19,042 nt of DNA from Microcaldota archaeon. Its GTDB lineage: Archaea; Micrarchaeota; Micrarchaeia; Micrarchaeales; CABMGC01. Numbering within the stretch: position 1 is the first letter of the stretch; each line of letters begins with the position of its first letter. Below, in pieces: positions 7,508 to 14,040 of this stretch. The stretch lies in the NCBI GenBank assembly GCA_027449585.1, contig DAIDLJ010000017.1, positions 1 to 19,042 of the forward strand, read 5' to 3'. The translations under genes and the position numbers were made by a program. The notes under the pieces were generated by a model. The model did not search any database, had not been told where the DNA came from, and saw only the letters and a list, made by a program, of their open reading frames with translations.

Positions 7508-8716
7508 TCAGATTTTGTAGCGCAGTATTGCCCCTATGCCCTTGAAGCCCATGAGAAACTCCCTCCCGTAAGAGCTCTCGCTTGAGACGAAGACGGTATC
7601 GGCGCCGTTCTTGTCTGCATAGCCTATGAGCTCCTCTATCATGTCCTTATCGCCTGCGATCTCGAGCGTTCCGCCGTCCTCAGCGTGCTTGGCCTCTATG
7701 TGACCGCCGTACTCTATCTTTGTAAATATCGAGTTGTCGGAATTGCACTTGTACTTGATCTCGTGGATCTCGAGATCCTCGTTTATTATTAGGGTACTGA
7801 CCTGATTGGCCGCAAGCGCATGATGCGTCTCTTCGTATCCATAGACTGCCAGACCCTTCCTTGATATCTCCTGCATGAACCGCTCTATCACCTTCCTCTC
7901 CTGGAAAGCCTCCTGCTCCTTGAGCAGGTCTGCGGCCTTCTCTATCATCTCGTGAAGCCCGAACTCGTCAGTGTATCCGGTATCATAGGTCCCTAAGACC
8001 TTTATCTGGTAGTTGAGGGTGTTCTGCTTCAGGAATGATTCCTTTGATGGGCCTGGCCCGCCGACTATCAGCCCCTTTATCTTGAACCCTGACGATGTGA
8101 ATGTAGTATTTAGTATTTCCGAGATCCTTGTGTGGTATTCGCCGATTGTCTCCTCCCTCTGCCTGACGAACCTTGCCTGCGACTGCCCGCCCTTTCCCAC
8201 CTTGGCATGCACCATGGAGTTGAGCCTTTTTATTATCTGTATGTGTGAGCCCTTGAGGGTAGCTATCGTAGCCTCCCTTCCGTCCATTACGAGCAGCGCG
8301 TAAGTGTCCTTAGAGCCCACTATCTCCTCTATCGGATCCAGAAGGAAGGTAGACTCGCACCTGTAGATGTTGACCTTCAATGGAATGGAGGGCTCCATGG
8401 AGAAGAGTTCTATGTCCACCTTTCCAGAGTTTGTTGAGACGTTTCCGCAGAATACTGCAAGGCCGTTCTTTGGAGTTTCTCTATAGAGCTTAAGGTACTG
8501 CATTATCTTCTCGAGGGCGCTCTGCACGTTGTTGCGCACAGATTTCGACTTTATGTTTGATGATTGGCTGTGCTCCTCCCTTAGCTTTGCGGTCTCTTCG
8601 GATAGCGGATAGCCTGCAGGGATGTAGACGCTGATAAGCTCCGTGCCGTAGCCACGTATTCCCTTGAGACGCTTTATCTCCCTAAGTATGTTGTATTCAT
8701 TCTTCATCTGGTCCAC
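7508..8716 (-). CDS. prf1: Peptide chain release factor aRF1
   Basis: Class-I release factor recognising all three stop codons and triggering peptide release, 402 residues. Domain 1 holds the codon-reading NIKS (residues 54-57, in SQSSNIKSKS) and LAVFCGN, the YxCxxxF-region equivalent. Domain 2 carries the catalytic GGQ (176-178, in AKVGKGGQSQ). Domain 3 binds the partner GTPase (aEF1A/Pelota-type context in archaea). The start is uncertain: GTG at 8714-8716, or the ATG three codons on (8705-8707). It starts only 7 nt after the HAD gene stop, so it belongs to the serS-HAD-aRF1 transcript. No anomaly in the catalytic motifs. Confidence 0.97.
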   Translation of the reverse strand: MDQMKNEYNILREIKRLKGIRGYGTELISVYIPAGYPLSEETAKLREEHSQSSNIKSKSVRNNVQSALEKIMQYLKLYRETPKNGLAVFCGNVSTNSGKVDIELFSMEPSIPLKVNIYRCESTFLLDPIEEIVGSKDTYALLVMDGREATIATLKGSHIQIIKRLNSMVHAKVGKGGQSQARFVRQREETIGEYHTRISEILNTTFTSSGFKIKGLIVGGPGPSKESFLKQNTLNYQIKVLGTYDTGYTDEFGLHEMIEKAADLLKEQEAFQERKVIERFMQEISRKGLAVYGYEETHHALAANQVSTLIINEDLEIHEIKYKCNSDNSIFTKIEYGGHIEAKHAEDGGTLEIAGDKDMIEELIGYADKNGADTVFVSSESSYGREFLMGFKGIGAILRYKI

Positions 8717-8723
8717 TTATCGA

Positions 8724-9386
8724 TTATTCTTTAGTCCCCAAATCATATTTAATTCTCCGCAGGACTGCGTGTATGCTCTCATTTCTACGCCGTCCAGTCA
8801 TGTCCACCATTATTGCCTTCATCCCAAGCTTTCTTGCGGCAGATACGTTCCTCTCCTTGTCATCGAGGAAGAGCGCCTCGCGAGGCTTGATTCCTGTGCA
8901 CTTGAACATCAACCGAAATGCGGCAGGCTCTGGCTTGAGCTTGTTATCTATCCGTTCAGCATAAACAAGATATCTCTTTTTTATTATTTTTGATACGCCA
9001 AGTTTCCGAACAGCATTCTGTGCCCAGACCTTTCTGCTGTTGGTGAATATGGCTATTTTGTAATGCTTGGCCAGGTCTTTGAGCAGTGAGACAAGGACCC
9101 TGTCCCTCTTCATCCCGAACTTTGACGGATCCTGATTGTGCGCATAGTACTCCAGTCCATGAAGGCTTATTGGATACTTCTTGCAGAGTTCCCTTATTGC
9201 CATCGATACGCTGCCTCTCGCCATCTTCTCCTCTGTCACGCGAAGATCTGTCCTTGATATCGTATCGATCAAGTGCCTGCTCCGCAGGTACTTGTAAACG
9301 CGCATCTTGCTGCTCCTGCTGGCCTTTAACTCTATGCTCTTTGGATAGAGCGTCCCGTCAAGATCTAAAACTAGGGCTTTTATCAT
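8724..9386 (-). CDS. HAD-superfamily phosphatase (Sdt1/pyrimidine 5'-nucleotidase-like)
   Basis: A 220-residue haloacid dehalogenase-type hydrolase. All four motifs are present: DLDGT (8-12; nucleophile D8, acid/base D10), FTNS (114-117), KPEP with K151, and LFLDD (173-177) with the metal-binding Asp pair. The helical cap inserted after motif I and the GLEYYAHNQDPSKFG stretch resemble the Sdt1-type nucleotidase/phosphatase branch. The substrate is unknown; nucleoside monophosphates or sugar phosphates are plausible. It sits between serS (14 nt upstream) and aRF1 (7 nt downstream), so it is probably expressed with translation genes. An AAAGG sequence upstream of ATG may be the ribosome-binding site. 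Confidence 0.85.
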   Translation of the reverse strand: MIKALVLDLDGTLYPKSIELKASRSSKMRVYKYLRSRHLIDTISRTDLRVTEEKMARGSVSMAIRELCKKYPISLHGLEYYAHNQDPSKFGMKRDRVLVSLLKDLAKHYKIAIFTNSRKVWAQNAVRKLGVSKIIKKRYLVYAERIDNKLKPEPAAFRLMFKCTGIKPREALFLDDKERNVSAARKLGMKAIMVDMTGRRRNESIHAVLRRIKYDLGTKE

Positions 9387-9400
9387 CTAATGCGCCTTTG

Positions 9401-10702
9401 CTAAGCAATCCTGCTCTTGCCCAGATATGGAATCAGGGCCTCTGGGACGGTTATGGAGCCGTCATCGTTGAGGTAGTTCTCCACTATAGCGACCATTGTC
9501 CTGTTTGTGGCTATCGCAGTTGAATTTAGCGTGTGCACGTACCTCCTCTCCGATCCCTCGTCGTACTTTATGTCGAGCCTCATTGACTGCCAGTCTGTGC
9601 AGTTGGAGCATGACACCATCTCGCGGTACATGCCCTGCGCGGGCATGTAGGCCTCTAGGTCATACTTCTTCGCCGCCACAATACCTATGTCTCCGGTGCA
9701 TATGTTTACTATATGGTATGGGAGCTGCAACTTCTTGTAAAGATCCTCTGCATTGGCTATAAGCTCGTCGAATATCTTCCATGAATCCGGCTGCGTGGAA
9801 AAGACGAACTGCTCGACCTTGTAGAACTGATGAACCCTGAATATGCCCTTAGTGTCTTTCCCGTGTGCGCCTGCCTCTCGCCTAAAGCACGGGCTGAAGC
9901 CGATGTACTTCTTCGGAAGGTCCTTTGGCGAAAACACCTGTCCTGCATGCATTGCGGCTATTGGATGCTCCGATGTGCCTATCATGAAGAGCTCCTCATC
10001 TATGTGCTCTGATTCTTTTTTCTCCTGTGCCTCCTTAGACTCCGCCGCTTTGTAGAGCATATCCTCAAAGTCCCCAAGCGCGGTCACTCCCTTGTAGTAC
10101 TCGCGCTTCATCATCATTGGAGGCGCAACAAGCGTGTATCCCTTGCTAGTGAGCTCCTTTATAGAAAACTGGATAAGCGCCTGCTCGAGGAGCGCAAGTC
10201 CTCCCTTGAGATAGAAGAACCGGGATCCTGCGACCTTGGCGGCCTGCTCTATGTCAAGGAGCCCTAGCCTAGTAAGCGCCTCTTCGTGTCCCATCGCCGG
10301 CTTCTTGTCAGGAATCTTTCCATAGGCCCTTATCTCCTTGTTCTCGCTATCGTCCTTTCCGTACGGCACCGATTCATGAAGTATGTTAGGCATGTTCCAG
10401 AGCAGCTCATCTACCCGGTTCTGGTGCTGTGGGAGCTGCTGCTCTATCTCGTCTATCCTTGTTTTGATCTTCGCTAGCTGTGCGGTCTTTGCAACGTCGA
10501 CCTCCTTTCCTGACTTCTTTAGCTGCGCAACCTCGAGACTTCCCTTGTTCCTCTGCGCCCGAAGCTGCTGGGCTTCGGCGCTTATCTTCTTTATCTCCTC
10601 GTCAAGCTTGAGTATCTCATCTACGGGATAATCGCTCTTCCTGACTACCATCGACTTGCGTATGGCCTCGATGTTCTCCCGCACGTATCTTGTATTTATC
10701 AT
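9401..10702 (-). CDS. serS: Seryl-tRNA synthetase
   Basis: Class II SerRS, charging tRNA-Ser with serine; 433 residues from the ATG at 10700-10702. It is the common bacterial/eukaryotic-like form, not the rare methanogen type. The N-terminal arm (about residues 28-110, rich in K/E/Q: LDEEIKKISAEAQQLRAQRN) is the coiled coil that grips the tRNA-Ser long variable arm. Motif 2 lies in IGFSPCFRREAGAHGKDTKG, with the arginine pair; motif 3 in NSTAIATNRTMVAIVEN. The frame stays open 168 bases further upstream, but that extension is antisense to tRNA-Leu and has no SerRS-like sequence, whereas MINTRYVRENIEAIRKS is the standard SerRS N-terminus. Probable TATA at 10724-10733. Leads the serS-HAD-aRF1 operon. 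Confidence 0.97.
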   Translation of the reverse strand: MINTRYVRENIEAIRKSMVVRKSDYPVDEILKLDEEIKKISAEAQQLRAQRNKGSLEVAQLKKSGKEVDVAKTAQLAKIKTRIDEIEQQLPQHQNRVDELLWNMPNILHESVPYGKDDSENKEIRAYGKIPDKKPAMGHEEALTRLGLLDIEQAAKVAGSRFFYLKGGLALLEQALIQFSIKELTSKGYTLVAPPMMMKREYYKGVTALGDFEDMLYKAAESKEAQEKKESEHIDEELFMIGTSEHPIAAMHAGQVFSPKDLPKKYIGFSPCFRREAGAHGKDTKGIFRVHQFYKVEQFVFSTQPDSWKIFDELIANAEDLYKKLQLPYHIVNICTGDIGIVAAKKYDLEAYMPAQGMYREMVSCSNCTDWQSMRLDIKYDEGSERRYVHTLNSTAIATNRTMVAIVENYLNDDGSITVPEALIPYLGKSRIA

Positions 10703-10723
10703 CAATTTGCACCGTTGTTTTGC

Positions 10724-10733
10724 GCTTATATTA
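10724..10733 (-). promoter_or_regulatory. serS TATA box
   Basis: GTAATATAAGC-type element on the minus strand, centred about 26 nt from the serS ATG, implying a leaderless message. A second A/T run at 10750-10760 could serve as an alternative with a leader of about 27 nt, but that run better fits the tRNA-Leu promoter on the other strand. Confidence 0.5.
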
Positions 10734-10749
10734 CTAGGCCCCTGTGCGT

Positions 10750-10760
10750 ATTTATATATT
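10750..10760 (+). promoter_or_regulatory. tRNA-Leu TATA box
   Basis: ATTTATATATT ends about 24 nt before the first base of the tRNA-Leu, a good archaeal TATA match in position and sequence. Confidence 0.6.
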
Positions 10761-10783
10761 TTGACAGAACACTCTATGCTTAT

Positions 10784-10869
10784 GCAGGGGTGGCAGAGCT
10801 TGGCCAAATGCGACGGGCTTAGGACCCGTTTCCTTTGTGGATGCAAGAGTTCAAATCTCTTCCCCTGCA
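10784..10869 (+). tRNA. tRNA-Leu (anticodon UAG)
   Basis: Acceptor stem GCAGGGG (10784-10790) pairs perfectly with CCCCTGC (10862-10868), discriminator A at 10869. Anticodon arm is ACGGG-CTTAGGA-CCCGT, giving anticodon TAG, which reads CUA/CUN leucine codons. The long class II variable arm (TCC...GGA) and T arm AAGAG-TTCAAAT-CTCTT are intact. No intron is visible, and CCA is not encoded (AAC follows). Length 86 bases. Confidence 0.97.
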
Positions 10870-10871
10870 AC

Positions 10872-10876
10872 TTTTT
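10872..10876 (+). terminator. T-run terminator after tRNA-Leu
   Basis: Five T residues start 3 nt after the discriminator base, the usual archaeal U-tract termination signal without need of a hairpin. Confidence 0.55.
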
Positions 10877-10891
10877 AGACGAAATAGGAAA

Positions 10892-10901
10892 TGAATAAAA
10901 G
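10892..10901 (+). promoter_or_regulatory. Candidate RFC small-subunit promoter
   Basis: TGAATAAAAG, TATA-like, is centred about 48 nt before the TTG start of the RFC gene. It would give a leader of roughly 20 nt that includes the GGGGA ribosome-binding sequence at 10936-10940. Confidence 0.4.
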
Positions 10902-10935
10902 GCTATGGTGAGAAGTATTCTTAGCTATTGCTTAT

Positions 10936-10940
10936 GGGGA
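10936..10940 (+). promoter_or_regulatory. Ribosome-binding sequence deciding the TTG start of RFC
   Basis: GGGGA lies 4 nt before TTG 10945-10947. The nearby ATG at 10934 is out of frame and runs into TAG after seven codons, so it cannot be the RFC start. Confidence 0.5.
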
Positions 10941-10944
10941 TTTC

Positions 10945-11910
10945 TTGGAGCTGCTAGATCAACAATGGACGGAGAAGTACAGGCCCGCAAAGCTTGATGA
11001 CATAATAGGCCAGACGGCGATAGTTGACAGGCTTAGGGCGTTCGTGAAGGAGAAGAGCTTCCCTAGCATGATATTCTCCGGCCCGGCAGGCGTGGGAAAG
11101 ACCACTTCGGCAGTTGCAATGGCCAAGGAGCTCTACGGAGACTCGATAAACATGGCCTTCCTGGAGCTCAATGCAAGCGACCAGAGGGGAATCGAGATAA
11201 TAAGGGGAAGGGTCAAGGAGTTCGCAAAGACCATTCCGCTCTCAACAGGCCTTGTGAAGATAATATTTCTCGACGAGGCTGATGCGCTCACTTCGGAGGC
11301 GCAGCACGCGCTGAGAAGGACAATGGAGAAGTACTCCGCTACTACAAGATTCATACTCAGCGCCAACTATGCGAGCAAGATAATAGAGCCGATACAGAGT
11401 AGGTGCGTGGTTCTCAGGTTCAAGCCCCTGAAAGAGGAGGAGATGCGCAAGTACATAGAGAGGATAGTAAAGGGAGAGGGGCTCGAGATAGACGAGAAGG
11501 GCATAGAGTCCCTAATATACGTGAGCGAAGGCGACCTAAGGAAGATAACCAATACAATTCATGGAGCTGCGATACTTAACAAGAACATAACAGACAGATC
11601 CATTTACGAGATAGCTTCTAAGGCGAGGCCCAAGGAGGTCACGGCGATGCTCAGGTACGCCCTTGATGGCAACTTTGCAAAGGCTCGCGATGAGCTCAAC
11701 GTTCTCTTCCTGTCATACGGTATGAGCGGCGAGGACATACTAATCCAGTGCCACAAGGAGGCCCTGAACCTCGATGTAGATGACAAGCTCAAGCTAAAGC
11801 TCATAAGCAACATAGGCGACTACAACTTCAGGATAGTCGAAGGGGCGAATGAGCGGATACAGCTTGAGGCGATGCTTGCCAAGCTAGCGCTGCTCGAGAA
11901 GTCAAAGTGA
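10945..11910 (+). CDS. rfcS: Replication factor C small subunit (clamp loader ATPase)
   Basis: AAA+ ATPase subunit that, with RFC large subunit, loads the PCNA sliding clamp onto primed DNA; 321 residues, normal length. Seen: the family N-terminus WTEKYRPAKLDDIIGQ (8-23), Walker A GPAGVGKTT (46-54), Walker B FLDEAD (108-113), sensor 1 region (FILSAN, 136-141), the SRC arginine-finger motif (152-154) characteristic of RFC, and a C-terminal collar domain. Start TTG at 10945: the first conserved residues come eight codons later and there is no in-frame ATG upstream. The last 9 bases overlap the convergent gene at 11902. The partner large-subunit gene is not in the window. Confidence 0.97.
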   Translation: MELLDQQWTEKYRPAKLDDIIGQTAIVDRLRAFVKEKSFPSMIFSGPAGVGKTTSAVAMAKELYGDSINMAFLELNASDQRGIEIIRGRVKEFAKTIPLSTGLVKIIFLDEADALTSEAQHALRRTMEKYSATTRFILSANYASKIIEPIQSRCVVLRFKPLKEEEMRKYIERIVKGEGLEIDEKGIESLIYVSEGDLRKITNTIHGAAILNKNITDRSIYEIASKARPKEVTAMLRYALDGNFAKARDELNVLFLSYGMSGEDILIQCHKEALNLDVDDKLKLKLISNIGDYNFRIVEGANERIQLEAMLAKLALLEKSK

Positions 11911-12453
11911 CTTGTTGAAGATGTTGAAGAGCATCTGGCCTGCCACGAGTTTGACCATTATCATCTCCTGCGCAGCGTCGTGATTCATGACGCTTATCGA
12001 ATATATGTCCCTTGCAGTAGTGACGCTTACATTTGCAAAGGCATGACCCCCTGATCCTTTTATGACATATGCATCGTCGAGTCTGGAGCCGGTTTCGGCT
12101 ATGAAGCCTATTATGTTATCGCGCCTGTCAAGGAGGCTCAAGTTCATCTTGTCCGAGTTAATTGACTGCGCTGACACCGCCATCCTTCCTGTCTCGACGC
12201 CGTTTGCCTTGTCATATATTTTTAGTGTGGTCGATGATGCATAGAGAGGCATTCCAGATATCACAAGGGCAGGCTTTGACCAGCTTGTTATGAAACATAC
12301 TTCACGGCTGTTAGAGTCGATTATCGCATATCCATCGGGCATAAGCTCGCTCTTTTTTATAATGGCGAGAGTCTTCCCGTCCCTATCCGTGAATAGTATT
12401 CCTTCACTGTTGAACCTTGCTAGGTAGTCTGGCTGATTCTCCGATTCTGGCAT
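11902..12453 (-). CDS. Putative Tubby/LURP-one-like (scramblase-fold) protein, function unknown
   Basis: A 183-residue soluble protein without signal peptide or clear membrane helix. It is made of short repeating strand-turn units, such as LFTDRDGKTLAIIKKSEL, LKIYDKANGVETGRM and LSLLDRRDNIIGFIAETGS, ending with YSISVMNHDAAQEMIMVKLV and a hydrophobic C-terminal helix. This pattern (D-x-x-G/N turns between hydrophobic strands, central C-terminal helix) resembles the Tubby C-terminal-like/LURP-one/scramblase fold. That is recognition by pattern only, and no enzymatic motif is seen. ATG at 12451-12453 has a weak TATA (AAATAATT, centre about 26 nt upstream). Its 3' end overlaps RFC by 9 bp, and it is divergent from the M20 peptidase. 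Confidence 0.6.
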   Translation of the reverse strand: MPESENQPDYLARFNSEGILFTDRDGKTLAIIKKSELMPDGYAIIDSNSREVCFITSWSKPALVISGMPLYASSTTLKIYDKANGVETGRMAVSAQSINSDKMNLSLLDRRDNIIGFIAETGSRLDDAYVIKGSGGHAFANVSVTTARDIYSISVMNHDAAQEMIMVKLVAGQMLFNIFNKSL

Positions 12454-12474
12454 GATTATGCGCCTTTGATATGC

Positions 12475-12483
12475 AATTATTTC
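12475..12483 (-). promoter_or_regulatory. Weak TATA for the Tubby/LURP-like gene
   Basis: AAATAATTG on the minus strand is centred about 26 nt before the ATG, consistent with a leaderless message. The sequence match is modest. Confidence 0.35.
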
Positions 12484-12492
12484 TGTTGAAAC

Positions 12493-12501
12493 TATTTAAT
12501 A
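12493..12501 (+). promoter_or_regulatory. M20 peptidase TATA box
   Basis: TATTTAATA is centred about 28 nt before the ATG at 12525; no Shine-Dalgarno sequence lies between them (the interval is A/T-rich), so the message is probably leaderless. Confidence 0.55.
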
Positions 12502-12524
12502 TTCTTGCCCTCAATTATTAATTC

Positions 12525-13676
12525 ATGGAGGACAAAAGTGAGGCAGTAGAGATAGCAAAACTGGCTTCGGATTTGGTAAGGATACCTTCAGTATCTGGAA
12601 ATACCGAGAAAGTAGCAGAGGTTGCGGATTTTATCGCTGAATGGATGAAGAAGAATGGAATCTCCGCAGAGATAGTTAACTTTGAGAAAAACGCGCCTGT
12701 TGTTATATCCCAGGTAGGCAAGGGCAAGAAGACAATACTGCTTAATGGCCACATGGACGTAGTCCCTGAAGGCGACAGCAGGATGTGGCGTGCAGATCCA
12801 TATTCAGGAAAGCTGGATGGGAAGGGGCTCTACGGGCGTGGCGCTGCCGACATGAAAGGAGGACTGGCCACAATGATGCACGTCTTTGCAGAGATTGCAG
12901 ACAGGACAGACCATAAAGTGATGTTCACAGCGGTTCCTGACGAGGAGATAGGGGGAGAAAAAGGCGCTAGGCACCTGGCCGACAGGTATGCGCCGGATCT
13001 GGTACTCCTTGGCGAGCCAAGCAAATCCGAGATGATAGGGCTTGGGGAGAAGGGCCTGCTTCAGATAAAGTTGATAGGCGAAGGAAGGACCGCGCATGCT
13101 AGTCTGCCGTCGCTGGGAAAAAATGCAATAATGAAGGTTGTTAGGGATATTGAGCGGCTCTCAGAAATAAGCAATGTTAGGATAAATGCGCCCAAGGAGG
13201 TAAGACCACTGCTTCAAGAAGGAGTGCGCAGGCTTGGCAAGGACGTAGGGACCATCACCTTCAATCCTGGAACCATAAATGGAGGCTTGAAGCCAAATGT
13301 GGTCCCTGATCACTGCGAGGTTGGTATTGACATGCGACTCCCGCCTGGAATAACCATAAAGAAGGCCATTTCAATTGCGCGATCATTGATTAAGGAGACG
13401 AAGATACAAATTGATAGCACATCTGAGCCAAATGTGACTAGTCCTTCTGTTAAGGAGGTTGCAAGGTTCATAAGGACTGCAAAAGAGCATTCTCCAAATG
13501 CCAGAGCCGTGATAAAGAACGGGGCGACTGATGGATGCTACTTCAGGTATAAGGGAGTTCCGGTGGTTGGATTCGGTCCAGGAAGCAACGAGTTGACACA
13601 CTCATACAATGAATACGTCTCGCTAAGGGAGATAGATATTGCGCATAAAGTATATCGCAACTTCCTTCTTGGATAA
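12525..13676 (+). CDS. M20-family metallohydrolase (ArgE/DapE-like deacylase)
   Basis: Zinc aminoacylase/peptidase of the ArgE/DapE/CPG2 family, 383 residues, cytosolic. Metal and catalytic residues are all visible: H76 and D78 in NGHMDVVP, D109 in GRGAADMKGG, E140-E141 in PDEEIGG, E164 in LLGEPSK, and H359 in ELTHSYNE. The dimerisation lid domain (about 175-285) contains GRTAHASLP with H191. Family members remove N-acyl groups from acetylornithine or succinyl-diaminopimelate, or split dipeptides. The exact substrate cannot be told, and no amino-acid biosynthesis genes are nearby to help. The ATG at 12525 follows a TATA box at leaderless distance. The stop is 7 nt from the 3' end of the convergent tRNA-Ala. 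Confidence 0.92.
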   Translation: MEDKSEAVEIAKLASDLVRIPSVSGNTEKVAEVADFIAEWMKKNGISAEIVNFEKNAPVVISQVGKGKKTILLNGHMDVVPEGDSRMWRADPYSGKLDGKGLYGRGAADMKGGLATMMHVFAEIADRTDHKVMFTAVPDEEIGGEKGARHLADRYAPDLVLLGEPSKSEMIGLGEKGLLQIKLIGEGRTAHASLPSLGKNAIMKVVRDIERLSEISNVRINAPKEVRPLLQEGVRRLGKDVGTITFNPGTINGGLKPNVVPDHCEVGIDMRLPPGITIKKAISIARSLIKETKIQIDSTSEPNVTSPSVKEVARFIRTAKEHSPNARAVIKNGATDGCYFRYKGVPVVGFGPGSNELTHSYNEYVSLREIDIAHKVYRNFLLG

Positions 13677-13683
13677 GCAGGTA

Positions 13684-13755
13684 TGGACTCCGCGGGATTC
13701 GAACCCGCAACCTTCCGCATGCAAAGCGGACGCGCTACCGTTGCGCCAGGAGCCC
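13684..13755 (-). tRNA. tRNA-Ala (anticodon UGC)
   Basis: Acceptor GGGCTCC pairs with GGAGTCC and includes the G3:U70 wobble that marks alanine tRNAs; discriminator A. D arm GCGC-AACGGTA-GCGC, anticodon arm TCCGC-TTTGCAT-GCGGA (anticodon TGC), T arm GCGGG-TTCGAAT-CCCGC. No intron and no encoded CCA. A TATA-like TATTTTAAC centred at about 13787, 32 nt upstream, is the likely promoter. Confidence 0.97.
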
Positions 13756-13782
13756 ACAGATTTACTTATCAACTCTATCAGG

Positions 13783-13792
13783 TTAAAATACG
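13783..13792 (-). promoter_or_regulatory. tRNA-Ala TATA box
   Basis: GTATTTTAAC on the minus strand lies about 32 nt before the tRNA 5' end. A second A/T box (CATATATAAC, about 13797-13806) lies further upstream. Confidence 0.45.
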
Positions 13793-13843
13793 TTCCGTTA
13801 TATATGCGTAAAAACAGGCGGATAAATAGGTTTAAATAGTTTT

Positions 13844-13854
13844 CTAATAAAACG
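13844..13854 (+). promoter_or_regulatory. Candidate TATA for the acidic micropeptide gene
   Basis: CTAATAAAACG is centred about 31 nt before ATG 13880; GGTTGAT at about 13869-13875 could act as a ribosome-binding sequence. Another A/T box, GGTTTAAATAG, lies at 13828-13838. Confidence 0.4.
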
Positions 13855-13879
13855 TTGCTTAAGGTATTGGTTGATAAAA

Positions 13880-13984
13880 ATGGCCAAAGAAGACTTTGAC
13901 GAAGATGATTCTGCAGACGAAGAAGATAGCGACGACTTCGACGAAGAGGAATTTGACGACGAAGACGATGACTTCGAAGAATGA
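13880..13984 (+). CDS. Small highly acidic protein (34 residues), function unknown
   Basis: A 34-codon reading frame starting MAKEDFDEDD and ending DDDFEE, TGA at 13982-13984. Of 34 residues, 24 are Asp or Glu, one is Lys and four are Phe; the Phe residues recur within acidic runs (EDFDED, DDFDEE, EEFDDE, DDFEE). Support for a real gene: an upstream TATA-like box and ribosome-binding-like GGTTGAT, isolation in its own intergenic space, and a hairpin that begins at the stop codon. No known family is recognised. Such a polyanion with periodic Phe could mimic nucleic acid or bind basic proteins such as histones or ribosomal proteins, but that is only inference. It would be below most annotation length cut-offs. 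Confidence 0.6.
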   Translation: MAKEDFDEDDSADEEDSDDFDEEEFDDEDDDFEE

Positions 13985-14003
13985 TCTGCAAATTGCAGGT
14001 CAT
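13981..14003 (+). terminator. Hairpin at the acidic peptide stop codon
   Basis: Inverted repeat ATGATCTGCAA / TTGCAGGTCAT, 11 potential pairs with one G:T wobble and almost no loop (about 10 pairs with a 3-nt loop in practice). It starts over the stop codon and is followed by a T-rich stretch (AATTTTAAATCTTT). It is likely a 3' stabilising or terminating structure. Confidence 0.5.
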
Positions 14004-14022
14004 TCTCCAATTTTAAATCTTT

Positions 14023-14040
14023 GATTCAAATTTTTGAATC
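14023..14040 (-). terminator. Inverted repeat at the 3' end of the 258-residue gene
   Basis: Perfect palindrome GATTCAAA-TT-TTTGAATC, whose edge touches the TAG stop of the minus-strand gene (14040-14042). Together with the hairpin at 13981-14003 it closes the space between two convergent genes. Confidence 0.45.

Noticed and set aside
13677..13755. tRNA-Ala as an integration site bounding an accessory island (13.8-19.0 kb)
   Set aside because: Integrases normally use the tRNA 3' half, which here faces the M20 gene rather than the lineage-specific genes. No integrase and no repeated tRNA 3' fragment were noticed.
13804..13839. An 11-codon basic reading frame (MRKNRRINRFK) ahead of the acidic peptide gene
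   Set aside because: Its ATG lies inside an A/T promoter-like box, it has no ribosome-binding sequence, and TATA candidates for the acidic gene lie within or after it, so it is probably promoter DNA. The basic-versus-acidic contrast is amusing but unsupported.
13798..14010. Ser-rich minus-strand frame opposite the acidic peptide
   Set aside because: It is the antisense reading of GAC/GAA codons, which yields Ser runs automatically; no start signals support it.
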